Shown here piece by piece: positions 33,301 to 39,654 of a DNA stretch of 39,654 bases. The number at the start of each line of letters is the position of its first letter. Position 1 is the first letter of the stretch. Both the position numbers and the translations under genes were made by a program. This DNA comes from Lutispora thermophila DSM 19022. GTDB lineage: Bacteria; Bacillota; Clostridia; Lutisporales; Lutisporaceae. The notes below the pieces were generated by a model. That model saw only the letters and a list, made by a program, of their open reading frames with translations. It was not told where the DNA came from and ran no database searches. The stretch lies in assembly GCF_900142105.1 (NCBI RefSeq), contig NZ_FQZS01000028.1, positions 1-39,654 of the forward strand, in the 5' to 3' direction.

Positions 33301-33832
33301 ATTAATTATTCAAATGGATAATAAAAAGGTCATCATGGGAGGCATATTAGAATCAATAAAAGCAAAGACTACAAAGAACAACAGCATGATGGCTTTTGCC
33401 CAGTTGGAAGATCTGTATGGGACCATAGAAATGATAATATTTCCTAAAACCTATGAGCAATATAGAGATTTGCTGAAGCCGGATAGCATAATTCTGATTG
33501 AAGGAAGGATAAGCATAAAAGAAGAAGAGAATGCAAAAATAATCTGTGAAAAAATAGCTCCATTAAAGAGAGATGGAAAGAATAAACCTGGCTGCAATAA
33601 ACTTTATATAAAAATTGATTCGGATGAAAATCCTCAGATTCTTGAAGACATAAAAGAAGTGTTGAAAAAAAACAAGGGAGACCATCCGGTTTATATAGTT
33701 GATGAAGCAAAGAAAAGCGAAGGAAAACCAAGGGTTATGCAGGCATCTCGCAGCATATGGGTCAATATCAATGACTCTTTGGTGGAAGAGCTAAAAAAAA
33801 TATGCGGAGATAAATGTGTCGCCTTGAAATAA
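30332..33832 (+). CDS. dnaE: DNA polymerase III subunit alpha (DnaE)
   Basis: The 1166-residue replicative polymerase has an N-terminal PHP domain (FVHLHVHTQYSLLDGAS, AITDHGVMYGVVDF), then the C-family palm with the catalytic aspartates in PDFDVDF (about residues 397-401) and GPGRGSGAGS. Fingers and the helix-hairpin-helix region follow. The C-terminal OB-fold is around VIMGGILESIKAKTTKNNSMMAFAQLEDLYG. The length is normal for the DnaE type; no PolC-like exonuclease insertion is present. The spacing to pgi is 23 bases. Confidence 0.98.
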   Translation: MRDFVHLHVHTQYSLLDGASRLDKIMEKVKKLGMSSIAITDHGVMYGVVDFYKQAKKYDIKPIIGCEVYVATRGMEDRDPKYDSDQYHLVLLAQNETGYRNITYLVSQGFIKGFYYKPRVDFELLRKHSEGIIALSACLAGSIQQFILNGNYERAKEEALTYLEIFGEGNFYLELQDHGIREQALINQELIRMSHETGIPLVATNDVHYVDREDAQVHDVLLCIQTGKTIADENRMKFETDEFYIKSTEEMYELFKYVPEALDNTVEIANRCNVDFTFGHIHLPKFDVPEGYNSDAYLRHLCEKGMNEKYKEITDELRERMDYELSVIEKMGYADYFLIVWDYVRFAKDNGIMVGPGRGSGAGSIVAYAIGITDIDPIRYNLIFERFLNPERISMPDFDVDFCYERRQEVIDYVVEKYGKERVAQIITFGTMAARAAIRDVGRALNMPYAQVDNIAKKIPMEPGMTIDKALNVNPELRKLYEDDEDIRQLIDMSKALEGMPRHASTHAAGVVIAKEAVTNYVPLQMNEDVITTQFPMTTLEELGLLKMDFLGLRTLTVIRDTLNIIREQGLEVPDLSKIDYNDSRVYNMICEGETYGVFQLESAGMTQFMKELKPNCLEDIIAGISLYRPGPMDQIPRYIKNKHNPQMVKYLHPKLEPILSVTYGCIIYQEQVMQVFRELAGYSMGRSDLVRRAMSKKKADVMAQEKINFINGICDENGNIIVPGCIRNGIDKDTAERIFDEMAEFAKYGFNRSHAAAYAVVAYQTAWLKYYYPVEFTAALITSVMDNSSKVAEYILNSRKLGIEVLPPDINESHINFTVKDKKIRFGLAAVKNVGINAINSIIENRESKGKYESLFDFVNKVDLGVVNKRTVESLIKCGAFDSLGIYRSKLMAVYERFMDCVHDQRKNNIDGQLSLFDNGACDMSIGEEVYPELDEYPKNVMLAMEKEMLGLYISGHPLLEYKEELDSKTSINTSQLIIDQSDEMDMEALIIQMDNKKVIMGGILESIKAKTTKNNSMMAFAQLEDLYGTIEMIIFPKTYEQYRDLLKPDSIILIEGRISIKEEENAKIICEKIAPLKRDGKNKPGCNKLYIKIDSDENPQILEDIKEVLKKNKGDHPVYIVDEAKKSEGKPRVMQASRSIWVNINDSLVEELKKICGDKCVALK

Positions 33833-33892
33833 AAACTATAGTAGATTAAACTAAGGTTAAGGAAAGTCCGTGAACCCAAGGAGGCATCATGT

Positions 33893-34090
33893 ATGTGGAC
33901 AGTGATATATATAGCCAAAAATAAAAAATCAGCTGAAAGAACTCAAGAATTGTTAGCACAGGAAGGTATGCTGGCAAAGATTCAGCCTATCAATAAAAGT
34001 GCAGATAAAAAAGATGGTTATTATGAGGTTTTGGTGCCTGAAGGTGAAGCAGAGGATGCCCAAAACATAATATATGAAGCTGGATTATAA
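33893..34090 (+). CDS. Small DUF2007-like protein
   Basis: This 65-residue protein begins MWTVIYIAKNKKSAERTQELLAQEG and ends in a beta-alpha-beta pattern (YYEVLVPEGEAEDAQNIIYE). That matches the short putative signal-transducing DUF2007-type proteins often found beside metabolic genes in clostridia. The ATG at 33893 is 9 bases after AAGGAGG. Function is unknown. Confidence 0.75.
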   Translation: MWTVIYIAKNKKSAERTQELLAQEGMLAKIQPINKSADKKDGYYEVLVPEGEAEDAQNIIYEAGL

Positions 34091-34218
34091 GGGGGTTGTT
34101 GCAAAACCCATTTAAACTGTCATTATGAAGAGCATGGCATTGAAGAAGCTTGTAGGACAATGCGTGGAGATTTTTGGCTGTGCAATAAATGACAAAAAAG
34201 AGTTTTGCAGCAACCTCT
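34091..34218. repeat. MITE-like nested palindromic element between DUF2007-like gene and pfkA
   Basis: The ends are near-complementary: GGGGGTTGTTGCAAAAC (34091-34107) and GTTTTGCAGCAACCTCT (34202-34218) match at 14 of 17 positions. A second nested stem, TGTCATT (34118-34124) with AATGACA (34188-34194), and a third, GCATTG (34137-34142) with CAATGC (34158-34163), lie inside. A T-run follows the right end, so it may also terminate transcription. A 33-codon frame (34125-34226) covers most of it but has no ribosome binding site. The layout suggests a miniature non-autonomous transposable element. Confidence 0.6.
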
Positions 34219-34257
34219 TTTTCTAATGCATGGTGAGATTTATAAACATTAATATAA

Positions 34258-35229
<972 letters not shown>

Positions 35230-35242
35230 CGGGGTGAGACAG

Positions 35243-36997
35243 ATGAGAAGAACCAAGATTGTATGTACCATAGGACCAGCCAGTGAAAGCGTTGAAATGC
35301 TAGAAAAGCTGATAATGGCTGGTATGAATGTAGCCCGATTGAATTTTTCCCATGGTACCCATGAGGAGCATAAGATAAGAATTGATAATATAAAGAAGGC
35401 AAGACAAAATCTGAATAAACCGATAGCTATAATGTTGGATACAAAAGGGCCAGAGGTAAGGCTGGGCAAGTTCAAAACAGGTTCCGCAGAACTAAAAACT
35501 GGCGATTGCTTTACACTTACCATCAGGGAAATAGAAGGAGATGACTCCATTGTAAGCATAAGCTATAAAAATCTGCCCAAGGAAGTAAGCGCCGGATCAA
35601 GGATACTGATAGCAGACGGTTTGATAGAATTGAAGGTTTTGGATAAAAATGAAACAGATGTATTGTGTCAGGTAGTTAATGGTGGTGTAGTCACCGACAG
35701 AAAGAATGTGAACATACCTGGAGCCACGTCAAAATTGCCTGCAGTAACGGAAAAGGATATTGAAGATATCAATTTTGGTATAGATAATGATATAGATTTC
35801 ATAGCTGCTTCTTTCATCAGGAAGGCATCGGACATATATGAGATAAGAAGGGTATTGGAACAGAGAAAGGCAAATCATATACAGATAATCGCAAAAATAG
35901 AGAACCAGCAAGGAGTTGACAATTGCGAGGAAATACTGAGAGTCGCAGATGGACTCATGGTGGCAAGAGGAGACTTGGGAGTAGAGATTCCTACGGAAGA
36001 AATACCTCTTGTGCAAAAGCACCTGATAGCTATGGCCAATGCCATTGGAAAACCGGTTATAACCGCTACTCAGATGATGGAATCCATGATCCGAAATCCC
36101 AGACCCACTAGAGCCGAGGTTACCGATATAGCCAATGCAATATTTGACGGCACCGATGCGGTGATGCTGTCTGGTGAAACTGCAGCCGGAAAATATCCTT
36201 ATGAAGCAGTATCTACTATGGCAGCAGTGGCTGAGAGGACTGAAATGGCTCTGGATTATAGGAAGAAACTTATAAAGACCTACGGTCAAGAGCCTGTGAC
36301 AGTAACAAATGCCATAAGCTATGCCAGCAGTGCTGCGGCAATGGAATTGGGCGCTTCTGCAATAATTACCCCCACCCAATCAGGATCAACAGCCAGAATG
36401 GTATCCAAATACAGACCTAAGGCTCCAATAATTGCTGCCACTCCTGATGAAAAGGTTGCCAGAAAGTTGACATTAAGCTTTGGCATAACCCCAATAATAG
36501 TTCCTACTACAGACAGTACTGATGAAATGATACAGCAATCTGTAAATAAAGCATTGGAATGTGAACTCATAGAAAACGGAGATCTTGTGGTTATTACTGC
36601 AGGCATACCCGTAGGTGTAGCTGGAACGACAAACCTTATAAAAGTTCATGTGGTAGGTGAAGTAATCGCAAAGGGGATGGGTATCGGAAACAGAGCAGTG
36701 ACAGGAAAGGTATGTATCATTAAAAATGGAGAAAAAGATCTGGATAAGATAAACCAAGGAGATATACTGGTTGCTGAAGCAACAGACTATGATATGGTGC
36801 CTTTGATGATGAAGGCAGGAGCCTTTATAATTGAAGAAGGAGGACTTACCTCCCATGCTGCCATAGTAGGCATTGAACTTGGTAAGCCGGTTATAGTTGG
36901 AGTGGATAGAGCCACAGAGATACTTGAAGATGGACAGACTGTAACCGTTGACGGAAGCAGAGGTCTTGTGTACAGAGGGAAAGCCAGAGTTTTGTAA
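35243..36997 (+). CDS. pyk: Pyruvate kinase with C-terminal PEP-utiliser domain
   Basis: The 584-residue protein has the pyruvate kinase barrel (TKIVCTIGPASE, MNVARLNFSHG, MLDTKGPEVR, IIAKIENQQGV, MVARGDLGVEIP, ITATQMMESMI) and the C-terminal kinase domain. An extra module of about 100 residues follows, with GGLTSHAAIVGIELGKPVIVGV. It resembles the phosphohistidine swivelling domain of PEP synthase and is common in Bacillus and clostridial Pyk. The ATG at 35243 follows GGGGTGAG and is preferred to a GTG three codons earlier. Confidence 0.97.
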   Translation: MRRTKIVCTIGPASESVEMLEKLIMAGMNVARLNFSHGTHEEHKIRIDNIKKARQNLNKPIAIMLDTKGPEVRLGKFKTGSAELKTGDCFTLTIREIEGDDSIVSISYKNLPKEVSAGSRILIADGLIELKVLDKNETDVLCQVVNGGVVTDRKNVNIPGATSKLPAVTEKDIEDINFGIDNDIDFIAASFIRKASDIYEIRRVLEQRKANHIQIIAKIENQQGVDNCEEILRVADGLMVARGDLGVEIPTEEIPLVQKHLIAMANAIGKPVITATQMMESMIRNPRPTRAEVTDIANAIFDGTDAVMLSGETAAGKYPYEAVSTMAAVAERTEMALDYRKKLIKTYGQEPVTVTNAISYASSAAAMELGASAIITPTQSGSTARMVSKYRPKAPIIAATPDEKVARKLTLSFGITPIIVPTTDSTDEMIQQSVNKALECELIENGDLVVITAGIPVGVAGTTNLIKVHVVGEVIAKGMGIGNRAVTGKVCIIKNGEKDLDKINQGDILVAEATDYDMVPLMMKAGAFIIEEGGLTSHAAIVGIELGKPVIVGVDRATEILEDGQTVTVDGSRGLVYRGKARVL

Positions 36998-37002
36998 GGG
37001 AA

Positions 37003-37431
37003 GTGAAATGGATGACTCATGACACAGCTTTGAGGACAAGATATGGCGAAACAGATCAGATGGGTATAATATATCATCCAAATTATTACATCTATTTTGA
37101 AATAGGAAGAACTGAGTTTTTGAGGGAAAAGGGAGGCATGTCCTATAAGGATATGGAAGAGGCTGGAGTAATGCTTCCCATAGTAGAGACCCACTGCAAG
37201 TACAGAGTACCTGCAAAATATGATGATGAATTGGTGGTACGAACCATGGTAAAGAATATGACAGCAGCGAGGATAACTTTCAGCTATCAGCTCATAAGAG
37301 CCACAGATGGAGTATTGTTAGCTGAAGGAGAAACCACAAGCGCATTTACCAATAAGGAAGGCAGACCCATCAATCTGAAAAAGAAGTATCCTGACATATA
37401 TGATAGATTGTTTAATTTTATATCATATTAA
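37003..37431 (+). CDS. Acyl-CoA thioesterase of the 4HBT/YbgC hotdog family
   Basis: The 139-142 residue protein has the YbgC/4HBT motif RYGETDQMGIIYHPNYYIYFEIGRTEFLR. The aspartate in TDQMG is the family's catalytic residue, and it continues with the hotdog strands (YDDELVVRTMVKNMTAARITFSYQL). Such enzymes release fatty acids from acyl-CoA; the chain length is unknown. The frame opens at GTG 37003 and a more likely ATG is at 37012. It lies 6 bases after pyk, so it is the last gene of the pfkA-pyk operon. Confidence 0.9.
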   Translation: MKWMTHDTALRTRYGETDQMGIIYHPNYYIYFEIGRTEFLREKGGMSYKDMEEAGVMLPIVETHCKYRVPAKYDDELVVRTMVKNMTAARITFSYQLIRATDGVLLAEGETTSAFTNKEGRPINLKKKYPDIYDRLFNFISY

Positions 37432-37579
37432 AAAGTTATGCTCGATGTTTTAAGACTACTAAAAATCATTAATATTGAAATTGGAAATGTATAGCACATC
37501 ATAGAAAACATAATAGTTTTGAAGTGTTTAAAAAAAGAAACATTTGGTAATAATCAAAATGTAACTGATTCTAATTGTT

Positions 37580-37604
37580 GCACCAATATGGTGCTTTTTT
37601 TTTC
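37580..37604 (+). terminator. Strong rho-independent terminator
   Basis: GCACCA (37580-37585) pairs with TGGTGC (37589-37594) around a 3-base loop, directly followed by a run of about ten T. It ends the pfkA-pyk-thioesterase unit, 150 bases after the last stop. Between 37432 and 37579 I see nothing else. Confidence 0.9.
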
Positions 37605-37680
37605 GCAATTACGGCTTTTGAATAAACACTACTTCATGTTGAGCAGAATATATAAATAAAAACTTGCAGGGGTGAAAGAC

Positions 37681-38271
37681 TTGCCAAAAAAAGATTTAGC
37701 TGAAATATTGATTTCCGATGAAAATGAAAGAGAAAAGAAAATTCATGAGCTGTTAAGAGACAGACGCTCTTTGAACATAAATATAGAGATGAGCAAAAGA
37801 CTTACAACGGGACAGAAGGCAGCAGATAAAATGGCTGAATTTGCAGGAAGCTGGAAGTTCATAATTTTTTTTATGCTACTTGTATTTTCATGGGGAATTA
37901 TAAATACAAAATGGATATTGGAAAACCCTTTTGATCCTTATCCCTATGTTTTTCTCAATCTGGTACTGGCTTGCATTTCTTCTATTCAGGCTCCAATAAT
38001 CATGATGAGTCAGAATAGAGAAGCTCAAAAAGAAAGGTTGAGAGCAGAAAATGAGTATCTGATAAACATGAAATCTGAAATAATACTTGAAGATTTACAC
38101 ATGAGAATAGATAATATATTACAGCGGCAGCGTCTACTGGAAGATGAATTAGAGCATCTAATAGGCTTGATAGGAGCACTTAGACAAGAAATTGCATTAG
38201 GGAGAGAAAAAGATGGAGAAAAGAATACCGGTGGAGAAGAATCAAGATTATATAATAGATATAACAAGTGA
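37681..38271 (+). CDS. DUF1003 family membrane protein
   Basis: The roughly 196-residue protein has a basic N-terminus and the family block GQKAADKMAEFAGSWKFIIFFMLLVFSWGIIN. Two membrane helices are followed by FDPYPYVFLNLVLACISSIQAPIIMMSQNREAQKERLRAENEY, the DUF1003 hallmark, and a coiled-coil C-terminus. Function is unknown. TTG at 37681, 7 bases after AGGGGTG, is preferred over GTG 37672. Its 3' end overlaps rlmD by 59 bases. Confidence 0.9.
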   Translation: MPKKDLAEILISDENEREKKIHELLRDRRSLNINIEMSKRLTTGQKAADKMAEFAGSWKFIIFFMLLVFSWGIINTKWILENPFDPYPYVFLNLVLACISSIQAPIIMMSQNREAQKERLRAENEYLINMKSEIILEDLHMRIDNILQRQRLLEDELEHLIGLIGALRQEIALGREKDGEKNTGGEESRLYNRYNK

Positions 38272-39601
38272 AACCAATGAAGGAATGGGAGTAGGAAGGA
38301 TAGAAGGCTATACGGTTTTTGTAGATGGAGCATTGATGGGCGAAAAGGTGAAAGTTCGAGTTGTAAAAGTATTGAAAAATTATTCCTATGGAAAGCTTTT
38401 GGATGTTTTAGAGCCATCTTGTTATAGGGTTCACCCCCCATGCCCTGTAATAAAAAGATGTGGTGGCTGTCAAATACAGCATATGAGTTATGAGGGACAG
38501 CTTTATTATAAAACCAGAATTGTGAAAGATGCTTTGGAACGCATTGGAGGACTTAAGGATATTATAGTCCACGACACAATTGACATGGAATATCCTTGGA
38601 AATATAGAAATAAGGCCCAGTTTCCCGTGGGAATAAAGGATGGAAAAGTGAACATAGGTTTTTATGCTCCCAGAAGTCATGATATTATAGATATTAATAC
38701 ATGCCTTATACAAGACGGGATAAACGATAAGGTGTTGGAATTAATAAGAGATTTTATAATTAAACATTATATCAGCATATATGATGAGAATACAGGGAAA
38801 GGCCTCATAAGACATATAATGACCAGAAAAGGATTCAAAACCGGAGAAGTCATGGTATGTATAGTGATAAACGGAGATCAAATACCACATGAAACCGAAC
38901 TGGTTGAAAAACTTCAACAGAACATTGATAACCTTAAAACCGTAGTTTTGAACATAAATAAGAAAAATACCAATGTAATACTGGGAGATAAGAATAGAGT
39001 TTTGTACGGAGAAGGATATATATTCGATTACATAGGAGATTTTAAATTCAAAATATCGCCCCAGTCCTTCTTTCAGGTAAACCCTGTCCAGACAAAGATT
39101 TTATATAATAAGGCGTTGGAATATGCAAATCTCGCAGGAGACGAAACGATCATAGATGCCTATTGTGGTATAGGAACCATATCCTTATTCTTAAGCAAAA
39201 GGGCTAAAAAGGTTTACGGAGTGGAAGTAGTAGGACAAGCAATAGAAGATGCAAAGGTTAATGCTTATATAAACGGCATAACCAATGCCGAATTCATACT
39301 TGGAGAGTCTGAAGAATTAATACCTAAGCTCTACAAAGAAGGTATAAAGGCAGATGTGGTGGTTGTGGATCCACCACGAAAAGGCTGTGATGAGAAATTG
39401 CTGGAAGTAATCGTCAAGATGGCACCAAAACGCATGGTGTATGTGAGCTGCAACCCTTCAACTCTGGCAAGAGACTTGAAGTATATGACCAGCAATGGCT
39501 ATGAAATAAAAGAAGTACAGCCAGTGGACCAATTCCCACAAACAGTGCACGTTGAGTGTGTGGTGTTGATGTGTGCGTCCAGCGAAGCTGGCAAATGCTA
39601 A
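38213..39601 (+). CDS. rlmD: 23S rRNA (uracil-5-)-methyltransferase RlmD/RumA-like, 3' end fused to a group II intron
   Basis: The 462-residue frame has a TRAM domain (about residues 10-65) and 4Fe-4S cysteines in CPVIKRCGGCQIQ and NTCLIQ. The methyltransferase fold shows DAYCGIGTISLFLSKRAKKVYGVE, and DPPRKGCDEK with the nucleophile region VSCNPSTLARDL. These enzymes methylate uridine in 23S rRNA. The conserved end of the family, about QTVHVECVVLM, is reached at 39570. The last ten residues (CASSEAGKC) are read from the group II intron that begins at about 39571, so the native C-terminus is missing by only a few residues. The gene overlaps the DUF1003 gene. Confidence 0.93.
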   Translation: MEKRIPVEKNQDYIIDITSETNEGMGVGRIEGYTVFVDGALMGEKVKVRVVKVLKNYSYGKLLDVLEPSCYRVHPPCPVIKRCGGCQIQHMSYEGQLYYKTRIVKDALERIGGLKDIIVHDTIDMEYPWKYRNKAQFPVGIKDGKVNIGFYAPRSHDIIDINTCLIQDGINDKVLELIRDFIIKHYISIYDENTGKGLIRHIMTRKGFKTGEVMVCIVINGDQIPHETELVEKLQQNIDNLKTVVLNINKKNTNVILGDKNRVLYGEGYIFDYIGDFKFKISPQSFFQVNPVQTKILYNKALEYANLAGDETIIDAYCGIGTISLFLSKRAKKVYGVEVVGQAIEDAKVNAYINGITNAEFILGESEELIPKLYKEGIKADVVVVDPPRKGCDEKLLEVIVKMAPKRMVYVSCNPSTLARDLKYMTSNGYEIKEVQPVDQFPQTVHVECVVLMCASSEAGKC

Positions 39602-39654
39602 CAGGTGAAAGTCCTGTAGTGGTAAAGGTAGGGCAGCCACTTAGTCAGTAACCA
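39571..39654 (+). mobile_element. 5' end of a group II intron (partial, runs off the window)
   Basis: From GTGTGCGTCC the sequence has the start of group II intron domain I: the GUGYG 5' splice-site motif, then AGCGAAGCTGGCAAATGCTAACAGG, GTGAAAGTCCTGT and AGTCAGTAACC. This pattern is shared by the 5' ends of many bacterial group II introns with LtrA-type maturases. The reverse transcriptase and 3' end are outside the window. The boundary could be 39571 or 39573, because GTG is repeated. Confidence 0.8.

Overview
The window looks like a chromosomal segment from a low-GC, Gram-positive, anaerobic member of the Clostridia, possibly near the Tissierella or Sporanaerobacter side of the class. The signs are A/T-rich codon use, AGGAGG-type ribosome binding sites with frequent GTG and TTG starts, lipoprotein signal peptides, a rapZ-yvcK-whiA cluster, a PspC-domain protein, c-di-GMP-I riboswitch sequences and TcdR/UviA-type sigma factor remains. 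Species cannot be assigned from sequence alone.

Layout. (1) 1-303 is the right end of an IS3-family insertion sequence, which has cut off the 3' part of a small minus-strand gene. (2) 304-5558 is a compact gene cluster for a ribosomally made, post-translationally modified peptide (RiPP). A 42-residue precursor gene on the plus strand is divergent from a minus-strand operon: PqqD-like recognition protein, radical SAM/SPASM enzyme, ABC ATPase, ABC-2 permease, TldD-like metallopeptidase and the IS-truncated gene. (3) 5549-11362 is a decayed accessory region. It holds two copies of a roughly 500-bp segment carrying a broken UviB/BhlA-type holin gene, a broken UviA/TcdR-like sigma factor gene, one fairly complete and one degenerate c-di-GMP-I riboswitch, and three copies of a promoter-like block. 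Among these are four apparently intact genes: a DUF6199-like membrane protein, an unknown 140-residue protein, a leucine-rich-repeat lipoprotein and a C39-like cysteine peptidase. (4) 11600-19105 holds a lipoprotein, an EcsC-family protein, an SsuABC/TauABC-like transporter, a PrsA-like foldase, a YbaK-like deacylase, a short-chain dehydrogenase and a membrane protein. (5) 19329-37431 is core genome, almost all on the plus strand: uvrC, a PspC protein, a solute-binding protein, a CofE-like ligase, murB, a PHP phosphoesterase, rapZ, yvcK, signal peptidase I, whiA, pgi, dnaE, a DUF2007-like gene, pfkA, pyk and a thioesterase. (6) 37681-39654 is a DUF1003 protein and rlmD. The last codons of rlmD run into the 5' end of a group II intron that continues past the window.

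How the genes work together. In the RiPP cluster the PqqD-like protein probably binds the precursor leader and presents it to the radical SAM enzyme. The TldD-like protease would trim the product, and the ABC pair would export it or give immunity. The core block links cell-wall precursor synthesis (murB, rapZ, yvcK) to glycolysis (pgi, pfkA, pyk) and DNA replication and repair (dnaE, uvrC).

The RiPP cluster is the best candidate for an undescribed system. Its precursor has Cys25, Cys31 and a His35-x-His37 motif that I cannot match to a named RiPP class, and its protease is an unusual stand-alone TldD-like enzyme. All functional statements are read from sequence motifs; no searches were run.
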